In this document: one piece after another, positions 9,299-18,600 of the stretch
Position numbering within the stretch: the stretch's first letter is position 1
Layout: every line of letters starts with the position of its first letter
Assembly: GCF_009917485.1 (NCBI RefSeq)
Contig: NZ_QZDT01000002.1
Coordinates: 185,336 to 249,335, forward strand
Direction: 5' to 3'
DNA: 64,000 nt
Source of the DNA: Parablautia muri
GTDB lineage: Bacteria > Bacillota > Clostridia > Lachnospirales > Lachnospiraceae
Notes under the pieces: generated by a model
Database searches by the model: none
What the model saw: the letters and a program-made list of their open reading frames with translations, nothing else
Told to the model about the DNA's origin: nothing
Program-made: the position numbers and the translations under genes

Positions 9299-9327
9299 AC
9301 TATACACCAGTATCTGATATGAGTCAA
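9299..9327 (-). promoter_or_regulatory. Sigma-A promoter of the amino-sugar salvage operon
   Basis: On the minus strand a -35 TTGACT (9322-9327) and a -10 TATAGT (9299-9304) are separated by exactly 17 bases. Transcription would start near 9292, leaving a leader of about 245 bases before the lipoprotein start. Confidence 0.8.
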
Positions 9328-10287
9328 TAACTTTTTGTAATAAAATTACATTTTTTTATTTTAAATGATTTATTTTTTCAATCTATTATTTTATAAATAG
9401 ACTTGATCTACGGAAAAAATCAAATAGCTGCACCATATCCCGCAACAGCAACTACTGTTGCTATAAATGGTTGCCAAAAAGTCTGCAATCACTTCTGCAC
9501 TGGTGCTAGTTTACATTTCACATAAACTTCAATTCGCTTTTTAATGTAATAAGCCGAATCACGGAGCATGATGGCTGTTCTTACCCCCAACTTATAAACC
9601 GACATGTGGAGTTGTCTCTTGGGTGAAGTTGGCCGGGGATAATAAACTGATTTATGCTGCTATGACAGGAACATGGATGTAGAGAGTTTATTTATATCAG
9701 AGATATCGTCTGCCTACAGGCCTATCATGAATATGACGGCAAAGCAGATACCAATGAGGGAGATGCAGAACTTTCCCTTTCTGAGTGGTCCGATTTGGCC
9801 GACTGCATGGATAACACATGATTTAATCTGGTTATTTGAGGGGGATATGATGTTGGAAAAAGATTTAAGATGGAATCAATTTGTAGAAAATAACTGAATA
9901 GAATTTTAAAATGGAAATAAAAATATGGATATTATTGTTAATGGCAACATTTTTCTGCGTATCTGTGGCCAGATATGTGGCAGCTACAGATAATCGTAAA
10001 AATAGCGCAGATGCAAAGGCAAACAACAGGCAGGATACGAAAAAACAGGATTGCTGATAGAGCCTCGAATCAGCCGGATTCCCTGCAAGGCGACAAAAGC
10101 CCCAAAGAAAATGAGGCTGATTGAAGGACAGGGATGCATATATGGACCGTATCTCCCATTAAGGTAACAAAAGAACGCGATGAGAGAATTCCGTCCACAT
10201 ATCACTAATGGCAGTTCCTGCTTTTGGAAAACAGCGTTTTCAAATAAATGCAGCAATAAGAAGTACGCTTATTCTTTGCTTAAAATA
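9328..10287. other. Gene-poor region between the salvage operon promoter and araC
   Basis: No gene with a good ribosome binding site is visible. On the plus strand, 9673-9897 can encode 74 residues in one frame, while an overlapping frame (about 9665-9820) reads IRDIVCLQAYHEYDGKADT and continues to a stop at a CMDNT terminus. Two competing protein-like frames with no start signal suggest a decayed coding sequence. The stretch 10060-10130 contains an 8-base inverted repeat (AATCAGCC / GGCTGATT). Confidence 0.45.
9911..10057 (+). CDS. Possible small membrane or secreted peptide, 48 residues
   Basis: The frame starts at an ATG and encodes a short basic end, a hydrophobic stretch (IWILLLMATFFCVSVARYVAA, residues about 5-25 with one Arg) and a polar, Lys/Asn/Asp-rich tail ending in QDC. 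That pattern resembles an exported or membrane-inserted small peptide. There is no convincing ribosome binding site and the surrounding DNA looks decayed, so it may be a remnant. I recognise no family. Confidence 0.25.
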   Translation: MEIKIWILLLMATFFCVSVARYVAATDNRKNSADAKANNRQDTKKQDC

Positions 10288-11139
10288 TTATTTGCCATAA
10301 ACATCCGATGGAAGCTGCCCCAACAGTTTCTTATATGCCCTGCTAAAGGTGGAGTAATCTTTAAAGCCGCATTCCATACTGGCAAGCGTTGCAGGCATCC
10401 CTGTAAGAATCAGTCCTTTAGCCGCTAAAATACGTTTTTCCAATATATACTGGTGCATGGAATAGCCTGTCTCCTCCTTGAATTTTCGCATCATATGGTA
10501 CTTACTCAAATAGAATTCGGCAGACAATTTTTCAATGGTTAAATCCTTTGAAAGATTGTCGTTGATATAGTGAATCATCTCCACGATTTTTTTATCGTAT
10601 CTGGCCATCTTGTGGAAAACCTCAGGATTGCTGATACAGCACCTGTTCAGCTCAATCAGTAATTTTAGAAAAGAAACTCTGCTGTACATGTCCTTAGCAT
10701 AAGCATTATCATAATTAAGCTTTTCAATCTGCTTTACCGCTTCAAACAGATTTCCGCTTACGGCCGGCGACAAATGAATGACATGTCCGCCCTGCTCTTT
10801 TGAGGCCATCTGAAAACATAAATCCAATCTGTCTTCATCTTCCGAATGTTCCTCCAAAAATTCACCGGAAATATAAAACACATACCGTTCATAAGGTGTA
10901 TCATAATCAACAAACGGTTTATGTATTTCTCCCTTACTTACCAGCAGAATATCATGCGGCTCTAATTTGTATGCCTTACCTTCTATATGGTATTCCACAT
11001 TCCCTGAAATAAACCAAATCAGCTTGTGAAAATCATGGTAATGATAAACGTATTCCCTGCTGCTTATATCCTTTAAGTAAAACAGTCTGAACTTTTCAAA
11101 CAGATATCCGCTTTTTACCGACTCCTGAATTTCATTCAT
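10288..11139 (-). CDS. AraC-family transcriptional regulator with cupin-like sensor domain
   Basis: A 283-residue regulator. The N-terminal half is a cupin-type arabinose-binding fold (YHYHDFHKLIWFISG near residues 32-46, then LEPHDILLV). The C-terminal hundred residues carry the two AraC helix-turn-helix units, with LTIEKLSAEFYLSKYHMMRK and the second helix region SMECGFKDYSTFSRAYKKLLG. Its start overlaps the end of the upstream GH25 gene by 8 bases, so translation is probably coupled. The next operon downstream in the same direction is the MurNAc salvage operon, so it may sense a cell-wall sugar and activate that operon; this is inference from position. Confidence 0.9.
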   Translation of the reverse strand: MNEIQESVKSGYLFEKFRLFYLKDISSREYVYHYHDFHKLIWFISGNVEYHIEGKAYKLEPHDILLVSKGEIHKPFVDYDTPYERYVFYISGEFLEEHSEDEDRLDLCFQMASKEQGGHVIHLSPAVSGNLFEAVKQIEKLNYDNAYAKDMYSRVSFLKLLIELNRCCISNPEVFHKMARYDKKIVEMIHYINDNLSKDLTIEKLSAEFYLSKYHMMRKFKEETGYSMHQYILEKRILAAKGLILTGMPATLASMECGFKDYSTFSRAYKKLLGQLPSDVYGK

Positions 11140-12250
11140 TTTCCTGTGTATAATCCTTCATACAGATATTCAAATCCACATCTCCCTTGATTCCTGCAAT
11201 ACTACCCTTTGAGGAATACTGCCAGATATTAAATGCATAAGGGAAATAAACCGTCTCGTCATAATAGGCAAACCATTTCTCATAATCTTCTATCTGCTCC
11301 AAATCCAGCATAATCATGAAGGTTTTCAAATTTCCATAAATCATGGGCGTATAACCTGCCTCTTTGATTGTCTCGCAAAAGGCTATGGCCACTTTGGTAA
11401 ATTCCTCTTTTGTCATCTCTGCGGTCCGAGCCGAAGCGCTTTCTGTCTCCTCTAAATCCAATACAACAGGATAATCAACATCATACGGCTCTATCAGTTC
11501 AATTACAAACTCTGCCTCCTCTTTGGCCTCCTTTGGCGTCATGGCCTGGGTGTAAAAGTAAATCCCTATATCAACGTCATTTTCCGCAGCCCCTTCCATA
11601 TTGTCCACAAAAAATTCATCCTCTATCAGCTTTCCTTCCGAACTTCCCCGGTAACCTGCCCTGATAAAAGCATAAGAAACGCCGTCCTCAGCCACTTTGT
11701 CCCATTCTATCTCCCCTTGATGTTTCGAAACATCTATCCCCTTTACGGAACGGATATTTCTTTCTTCATCCACATAAATGATCTCCTCATTTTCCTGCTT
11801 TACAAAATTTTCATAAACATACTCATGTTTTTTCAGCGTTTCAGATATAGGAAAAAAAGAATATCCGCCGTCCGCATACACCACCACATCCTGCGGAAAA
11901 AAGCTCCTCAAAAGCGAGACAGTACTCTCCCCGCTGCTGACTCTGCGTTTTATTTCTTCGAGGAAACTGTTTCTTTCATCCTCCCTCTCCCTTAAGGCAT
12001 TTTCAGCCAAATATGCATCTAAATCCTCCTGGGTATAAATAAATTCCAGCTCATGCTCCTCTAATCTGCTCATTACCTCTCTGCCTTCATTTTGAAGACT
12101 ATAATTTTGCAGTACAAGAACAATACAGCCTGTAAGAGCAGTAAGCGCAATCAGGCAAAATATAATATTGCTGATTAAACTGCTTAACTGCTTTTTTTTA
12201 TTTCTTCTTGTCACCGTTTTATTCATCTTTTCTTCTGAACCTTTCCCCAT
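11132..12250 (-). CDS. Membrane-anchored GH25 lysozyme (muramidase)
   Basis: A 372-residue protein with a Lys/Arg-rich start, one membrane segment near residues 26-48 and an extracellular region. The GH25 catalytic domain starts at GIDVSKHQGEIEWDKVA (about residue 173), followed by FIRAGYRGSS and the acidic strand VVLDLEET, and ends with the WQYSS and DVDLN motifs near the C-terminus. GH25 enzymes cut the MurNAc-GlcNAc bond of peptidoglycan. Between anchor and enzyme lies a charged linker of about 120 residues. The ATG at 12250 follows GAGG closely. Its pairing with an AraC regulator beside a MurNAc catabolic operon suggests it releases wall sugar for uptake. Confidence 0.92.
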   Translation of the reverse strand: MGKGSEEKMNKTVTRRNKKKQLSSLISNIIFCLIALTALTGCIVLVLQNYSLQNEGREVMSRLEEHELEFIYTQEDLDAYLAENALREREDERNSFLEEIKRRVSSGESTVSLLRSFFPQDVVVYADGGYSFFPISETLKKHEYVYENFVKQENEEIIYVDEERNIRSVKGIDVSKHQGEIEWDKVAEDGVSYAFIRAGYRGSSEGKLIEDEFFVDNMEGAAENDVDIGIYFYTQAMTPKEAKEEAEFVIELIEPYDVDYPVVLDLEETESASARTAEMTKEEFTKVAIAFCETIKEAGYTPMIYGNLKTFMIMLDLEQIEDYEKWFAYYDETVYFPYAFNIWQYSSKGSIAGIKGDVDLNICMKDYTQENE

Positions 12251-12392
12251 TTATCCTCTACCCGGTCTACCGGATTACCGGATGCAAACACAAAAACTTT
12301 ATTACAATAAACAGCTTGCACAGCGTCACGATGTTTGTTGCAATAAGCCGGTTTGCGCTGCATGACAGCGTTTGTTTTTGTCTTTCCTTATA

Positions 12393-12421
12393 AGTATATT
12401 ATGAATCCCCATCTTTTTCAA
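12393..12421 (-). promoter_or_regulatory. Sigma-A promoter of the GH25-araC operon
   Basis: A -35 TTGAAA (12416-12421) and a -10 TATACT (12393-12398) are 17 bases apart on the minus strand. The leader to the GH25 start is about 135 bases and contains a repeat-like segment around 12345-12375. Confidence 0.7.
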
Positions 12422-12462
12422 TTGTTTATCCTTTCCATTTACAAATTCTATGTGGTTCTTAA

Positions 12463-13320
12463 TCACAATTTTTCCCCAAAATAACTTTTATACCCTTCTC
12501 CATATATTTCCGTTGCATTGGTGATAATCATAAAGGCATTTCCATCCTCCTGTCTGACCACTTCCTCTACTTTATGGGCAATCTGCTTTCTCACCACACA
12601 GAAAATTACTTGCTTTTCCTCTTTCTTATATGCCCCGGTACCCGAAAGCTGGGTAACGCCTATATTCACCTCTCTCAAAATACGCTCCGTAATGGCGGCG
12701 GAGGAATCGCTAATAATATAAATCAGTTTAGCCTCATCCCTGCCATACAAAATCATATCCAGCACCTGCGATGTCACCACTGCGGATATAATGCTGTAAA
12801 GCACCGCCTCCACGTTCCCAAAAACAATTCCGCCTATCCCGATAATGACAGAATCCACCGCCAGAAAAATCGTGCCCGTTTTTAAGTGGGGCTTTTTAAG
12901 ACGCAGGCATTTTACGATAATATCAGTTCCCCCTGTTGTGGCCCCGGCCCGCAGCACATAGCCTACACCTGCCGCCACAAGCACCCCTCCGAATACAGCG
13001 CCGAGCAAAGGCTGTGTGGTAAGTGGTTGCATCAGCTTAAAAAGATTGGTGGCTGCAGAAACCATAAAAGTAGTGTACAGAGTGGATAAAATAAACTTTA
13101 CGCCAAATTTCCATACCCCTAAAAGCAGAATCGGTATGTTGATCAGCATAAACATTGTTCCGGTTTCAATGGGAATCAAACGGCTTAATAGAATAGAAAG
13201 CCCTGATGCTCCGCCCGGTGCAAGATCATTTGGATCAATAAACAGGCTTATCCCTGCCCCAAAAATGAAAGACGCAATCGTAATTGTCAGATATTTTTTT
13301 ATAAACTTTGTCATTTCCAC
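12463..13320 (-). CDS. YitT-family membrane protein (DUF161 plus DUF2179)
   Basis: A 285-residue protein with five to six hydrophobic segments. The N-terminal FGAGISLFIDPNDLAPGGASGLSILLS is typical of YitT, and TTGGTDIIVKCLRLKKPHLKTG follows near the middle. The cytoplasmic DUF2179 domain (about residues 205-285) includes GVTQLSGTGAYKKEEKQVIFCVV. The function of this widespread family is poorly defined. The start is either the GTG at 13320, 6 bases after GGAGG, or the ATG at 13314, 5 bases after GAGG. It is a single gene between two terminator-like regions. Confidence 0.9.
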   Translation of the reverse strand: MEMTKFIKKYLTITIASFIFGAGISLFIDPNDLAPGGASGLSILLSRLIPIETGTMFMLINIPILLLGVWKFGVKFILSTLYTTFMVSAATNLFKLMQPLTTQPLLGAVFGGVLVAAGVGYVLRAGATTGGTDIIVKCLRLKKPHLKTGTIFLAVDSVIIGIGGIVFGNVEAVLYSIISAVVTSQVLDMILYGRDEAKLIYIISDSSAAITERILREVNIGVTQLSGTGAYKKEEKQVIFCVVRKQIAHKVEEVVRQEDGNAFMIITNATEIYGEGYKSYFGEKL

Positions 13321-13425
13321 CTCAATCCTCCATTCTTCCAGTAGACCGCAAATAATTAGCAGTGGAGCCGAATGCCGAACTGTTACAACAATTCCTAATC
13401 ACATACGGGCTGTTTTATTCGTAAA

Positions 13426-13457
13426 AACCGCATACCCTTATAGTATGCGGTTTTTTT
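13426..13457 (-). terminator. Rho-independent terminator after ilvA
   Basis: A stem ACCGCATAC / GTATGCGGT with a short loop is followed by a T-run in both directions, so it works on the minus strand after the threonine ammonia-lyase gene and could act bidirectionally. Confidence 0.85.
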
Positions 13458-13473
13458 GATAATATATATTCCG

Positions 13474-14697
13474 TCAGATAATTGTGCGGACCGGCTTAGG
13501 CTGATAGCCGCTTCGCTCTAAAGCGCCCATGATCTGCTGCTTATGTTCTGTTCCAAAAGCTTCCAGTGTGATGCGCAGCTCCACAGCGTCATTTCTGTTG
13601 ATGGACACGAACTGGTTATGCTCTAGCTTAATTACGTTGCCGTTTTGCTTCGCAATCACATCCGCCACGTGGCTCAGCTCTCCCGGCTTGTCCGGCAGAC
13701 GGACAGAAACGGTAAAAATACGGTCACGCAAAATAAGTCCCTGCTGAACCACCGAGGACATGGTAATCACGTCCATATTTCCGCCGCTTAAAATAGCCAC
13801 AACTCTTTTCTTTTTTTCTGTCAGATGCTTTAGGGCGGCAACTGTAAGAAGGCCTGAATTTTCCACTACCATCTTATGATTTTCCACCATATCCAGAAAG
13901 GCCACTACCAGTTCTTCATCCGGGATGGTGATAATATCATCCAGATTTTTACTAAGATAGGGAAAAATTTTCTCTCCCGGCGTTTTCACCGCGGTGCCGT
14001 CCGCAATGGTGCTTACCCGCTCCAAAGTAACTACCTTTCCAGCTTTCAGGGATGCCTTAAGGCAGCTTGCCCCTTCCGGCTCCACGCCGATTACCCTAAT
14101 TTTGGGATTTAAAAGCTTTGCAAGGGTGGAAACGCCTGTGGCAAGTCCTCCGCCCCCAACAGGCACCAGTATCTCATCCACCAAAGGAAGCTCTTTAAAG
14201 ATTTCCATTGCAATGGTCCCCTGCCCTGTCGCCACAGCCAAATCATCAAAAGGATGAATAAAGGTGTATCCTTTCTCCTTGGCTAACTTGTATGCATATT
14301 CACAGGCCTCATCATACACATCACCATAAAGCACCACCTCAGCCCCGTAATTTTTGGTTCTGTTTACCTTAATCAGCGGTGTGGTGGTAGGCATAACAAT
14401 GACAGCTTTTGCCCCAAAGCACTTTGCAGCATAAGCTACCCCCTGCGCGTGGTTTCCTGCGGATGCGGTAATTAAACCTTTTTCACGTTCTTCCGGCTTT
14501 AAGGTACTTAATTTATAGTATGCACCACGCAGCTTGTAAGCCCCTGTAAACTGCATGTTTTCAGGTTTTAAATAAACCTTATTTTCTGTCTGTGCACTGT
14601 AAAAATCACTGTATACCAGCTTTGTTTCCTGTATTACCTTTTTCACCGTATCCGCCGCTTCTTCAAATTTATCCAGCGAAAGCATTTTTTCCTCCAT
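13474..14697 (-). CDS. ilvA: Threonine ammonia-lyase with ACT domain
   Basis: This PLP enzyme deaminates threonine to 2-oxobutanoate. The PLP lysine lies in FTGAYKLRGAYYKL (about residues 50-63), the phosphate-binding glycine loop in PVGGGGLATGV, and a serine/glycine loop in ILSGGNMDVITMS. An ACT domain follows from about residue 330 (VSVRLPDKPGELSHVADVIA). At 407 residues it matches the short form used in catabolism or in isoleucine synthesis of many Firmicutes. The ATG at 14697 lies 8 bases after AGGAGG. It is the last gene of the plsX-to-ftsY series, 12 bases after ftsY, and ends at a terminator. Confidence 0.93.
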   Translation of the reverse strand: MEEKMLSLDKFEEAADTVKKVIQETKLVYSDFYSAQTENKVYLKPENMQFTGAYKLRGAYYKLSTLKPEEREKGLITASAGNHAQGVAYAAKCFGAKAVIVMPTTTPLIKVNRTKNYGAEVVLYGDVYDEACEYAYKLAKEKGYTFIHPFDDLAVATGQGTIAMEIFKELPLVDEILVPVGGGGLATGVSTLAKLLNPKIRVIGVEPEGASCLKASLKAGKVVTLERVSTIADGTAVKTPGEKIFPYLSKNLDDIITIPDEELVVAFLDMVENHKMVVENSGLLTVAALKHLTEKKKRVVAILSGGNMDVITMSSVVQQGLILRDRIFTVSVRLPDKPGELSHVADVIAKQNGNVIKLEHNQFVSINRNDAVELRITLEAFGTEHKQQIMGALERSGYQPKPVRTII

Positions 14698-14709
14698 GCC
14701 TGTTTCCTC

Positions 14710-15636
14710 CTATGCTTGTCCGTCCACATCAAATAAAGCGTTTACAAACTGCTCCGAATCAAATTTTTGCAAATCATCCAGTTTTTCGCCCACGCCAATA
14801 TATTTGACAGGGATATTTAACTCGGACTGGATTGCAACCGCAATTCCCCCCTTGGAGGTGCCGTCCATTTTCGTTAAGATAATTCCGGTAAGTTTAGCGG
14901 TTTCTCCAAATTCTCTGGCCTGGTTTAGGGCATTTTGTCCTGTGGTTCCGTCCAGCACAATCAGATTTTCCCTGTGGGCATCCGGAAATTCCCGATCAAT
15001 AATACGATTCATTTTTTTCAGTTCTTCCATCAGGTTCCGCTTATTGTGAAGTCTGCCGGCGGTATCACAAATCAAAACATCCGTATGTCTTGCTTTTGCC
15101 GCGCTCACTGCGTCAAAAACCACACTGGAAGGGTCCGCCCCCTGGGCCCCTGCGATAATGTCCACTCCCGCCCGGTTTGCCCACTCGGTAAGCTGTTCGC
15201 AGGCCGCCGCTCTGTAGGTATCCGCAGCGGCGATCAGCACCTTCCTGCCCTGGGCCTTTAAAAGTCCTGCCAATTTGCCCACAGATGTGGTCTTGCCAAC
15301 GCCGTTCACCCCAATGACCATCACGATAGACTGTTCATGTTCAAAGTCATAGGCGGTTTCCTCCACCTTCATCTGCTCCTTAATACTTTCTATCAGGAAC
15401 GATTTGCACTCTGAGGGTTCCTTTAAGTGGTTTTCCTTTACCTGTTTTTGCAGTCTCTCCAGGATATCTCCTGTTGCGTTCACCCCGATATCTCCCATAA
15501 TCAGGATTTCCTCAAGCTCCTCATAGAACTCATCGTCAATTGAGGAAAAACCGTTGAAAACACAGTCAATCCCATGAACGATATTGTCTCTTGTTTTTGT
15601 AAGTCCTTCTTTTAACCTACTGAAAAATCCGGCCAT
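14710..15636 (-). CDS. ftsY: Signal recognition particle receptor FtsY
   Basis: FtsY is the membrane-associated SRP receptor GTPase for co-translational protein targeting. The 308-residue protein is mostly NG domain, lacking the long acidic A domain of enterobacteria. GTPase motifs are clear: GVNGVGKTTSVGKLAG (about 112-127), DTYRAAACEQL, CDTAGRLHNK and TKMDGTSKGG. The ATG at 15636 shares a base with the smc stop codon, so the two genes are translationally coupled. The smc-ftsY order is standard in Firmicutes. Confidence 0.97.
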   Translation of the reverse strand: MAGFFSRLKEGLTKTRDNIVHGIDCVFNGFSSIDDEFYEELEEILIMGDIGVNATGDILERLQKQVKENHLKEPSECKSFLIESIKEQMKVEETAYDFEHEQSIVMVIGVNGVGKTTSVGKLAGLLKAQGRKVLIAAADTYRAAACEQLTEWANRAGVDIIAGAQGADPSSVVFDAVSAAKARHTDVLICDTAGRLHNKRNLMEELKKMNRIIDREFPDAHRENLIVLDGTTGQNALNQAREFGETAKLTGIILTKMDGTSKGGIAVAIQSELNIPVKYIGVGEKLDDLQKFDSEQFVNALFDVDGQA

Positions 15637-18600
15637 CAGTCATCCAACTCCTTATCAATTAAATTTACGCTCACCAGGGTGGAAACGCCCTTCTCCTGCA
15701 TGGTAATACCATACAGCCGGTCCGCCTTTTCCATGGTACCGCGTCTGTGTGTTATCACGATAAACTGGGTGCTTTTTGTAAGTTTATGTAAATATTTTGC
15801 AAACCGGCCTACATTGCTTTCATCCAAAGCGGCCTCAATTTCATCCAACAGACAAAAGGGCGATGGCTTTAGATTCTGAATGGCAAACAAAAGCGCAATT
15901 GCCGTAAGAGCCTTTTCACCGCCGGAAAGCTGCATCATATTCTGTAGCTTTTTCCCCGGAGGCTGGGCTATGATTCGGATACCTGCCTCCAGGATATCCT
16001 CATCCTCCATAAGCTCAAGTGTTCCCTTTCCGCCGCCGAACAATTCTTTAAATACTTTATCAAACTCTCTCCCAATCTCTGCAAATTTCTCATTGAACTG
16101 CTTGCGCATGGCACTGTCCAGCTCTACGATAATGCCCTCTAAGGTCTTTTCCGCCTCCACCAAATCGTCATGCTGGGTCTTTAAAAACTGAAAACGCTCC
16201 ATCAGGTTTCTATAGTCCTCAATGGCGTTTACATTTACATCCCCCAGCTTTTTAATCTGGTCCTTTAAAGAGGCAATCTCCTTCTTCATGGCAGGTAAAT
16301 CCGTAAATTCTTCGTTCCGCAGGGCAGCCGCATCGGAGAGGGTAATCTCGTACTCGTCCCACATATAGTTGATCTGGTTATCCAGATTTTCCTGAAACTT
16401 TTCCTTCTGGGAATTCAAACGGTACACTTCCTTATCCAGGCTGCTCATCTTTTCGGCAAGGGATTCCCTGTCCTTAAAGAAATTCTTCTGCTTGAAAGAA
16501 AGCTGTTCTTTTCTCTCCACATCCTCCTTAAGCTTCTTTTCCGTATCCCCCTGGGTGGTGTGGGAGGCTGCGATTGTCTGCTCTATGGAAAGAATATTGC
16601 TTTCCTTTTCCTTCGTATCTTCGCTGCTCTTTTGGAGGCCTTCTTTTATCTCGGAGAGCTCCCTTGCAAACCGATCGATTTCTCCGTCAATACGGTTCAC
16701 ATTCTGCTGGTGGAATTCCTGCTGCTGAAGCATTTTTTCCACTTCCACATCCCACTCTGAGACATGTGCCGACTGCTCTGATTCCTCCCTGCGCTTTTCC
16801 TCCAGCTCTATTTGCAGCTTTCTGATTTCCTGCTCTGTCTTTTTCTCCAAAAGTTCGGAATCCTCAAGCTCCTTTTGGATTTCCAGCTTATTTTGCTTGA
16901 TTTCCTTGATCTGCTCCTCTATTTCCCGCTCCTCCGCTTTAAGCTCCAAAGAGCCCTCGCTGGCTTCATCCCGGCGCTCCTGGGCCTTGATTACATTGAG
17001 GCGGGCCGTGTTTTGTTCAATAAACTTCCTTTGAAGGGCAGCCTTGTCCTCCTCTAAGGAAAGGCGAAGCTTATTTCTCCTCTCCTTTGTCATTTCTATC
17101 TCGTTTAAAAGAACATCCACTTCTTTTAAATATTTTTTGACCTTCCCTGACAGTTCTTCCATCTCTCTGCGGCGCCCTAAAAGATTGCTGTTGTTCTTAT
17201 AAGCTCCGCCACTTATGGCGCCTCCCGGGGTAAGCAGTTCACCCTCTAATGTGACCATGCGGATGCTGTAATTATATTTTCTGGCAAGCCGCACGGCATT
17301 GTCTATGCCATCTACCACTACAATCCGTCCAAGCAGAGCCTTTGCCACATTTGCATACCTGTCCGCCACCGTGACCAGACTGTCCGCAATGCCAATCACA
17401 CCGTTTTCCTTAAGCGCTTCTTTGTTCTTAAATTCCTGGGACTTTACGATGCTGGTAAGAGGTAAAAAGGTCGCTCTTCCCGCTTTTGTCTGCTTTAGAA
17501 AGGCAATCATCCTTTTCGCGGTTTCTTCATCATCTGTGACAATGTTTTGTATATTGCCGCCTAAGGCCGTCTCAATGGCGGTTTCATATTTCTTATCCAC
17601 CTTGATGATATCCGCCACAACGCCAACAATACCCTTTTCCCTCTCTCTTGCCTCCATCACCCTTTTGACGCTGCCGCCGTATCCTTCATAGCGCTCCGTC
17701 AGGTTCGTTAAAGCTTCCAGCTTGGATTTTTCCTGATGGTAGCTTACCTGTGTGTCCCTAAGCTTTTGGTCCTTACCGGAAAGCTCCTCACGAATCAGGG
17801 CAAGGGCTTCTTCCTTCTGTTCCTGGGAATCGTTTAATGCGTGAATTTCCTGATTGATGGTCTCAAATTCTTCCTGGAGCTTTTTGATGTTTTCTTCCTG
17901 CTGTTCCTCGTCCGATTTGATGCGCAGCAGCCTTGAAGTAAGCTCCGCTTTACGGATGTTGACCTGCTCTGTCATAGTGTCATAGCGGCCAAGCTTTGAC
18001 CGGATCGTTGCCCTTATATTCAGGGCCTCTATAATCATATTTTTATCAGCCTCGATCCGGTTGTTTAGTTCTTCTATCCGCCCCTGAACGCCAAGCAGCT
18101 TTTCTCTGGCCTCGTCTCTTACCTTTTCAATCTCGGCTACCTGGCTGTCAATTACCTTTTTATCCTCTAAAATCTTTTCCTTGTCACAAAGCTTTGTCTC
18201 AATCTCCTTTGTGACGGTTTGCTCTCTGGAGAGGAAGTGCGCTTCATTACTTTTCGCCGACTTGATCTGCTCCCGCAGCACATTGATCTGGCCTTCTAGC
18301 TTACCGCGCAAAACGCTGGTATCGGAAAGAGTTGTCCGCTCAGCTAAAATAGTTTCCTCTAATTCTTCAATCTGTCCTTGTATCTGCTCGTATTCTTCTT
18401 TTATCTGCTCATACTGGCTGCTGGTCTGTTTTAAATCGCTGTCCGCTATCTCAAATTTTTCCTGTGTGTTCTTTAACTGCTCTTTAAGGCGGTTATGCTC
18501 AAGCAGGAACATATTGACGTCTAAATTCTTTAATTCTTCCCGTTTCTTTAAATAAATTCTGGCCGTCTCCGACTGTTTCTCCAAAGGGCCTATCTGCTTT

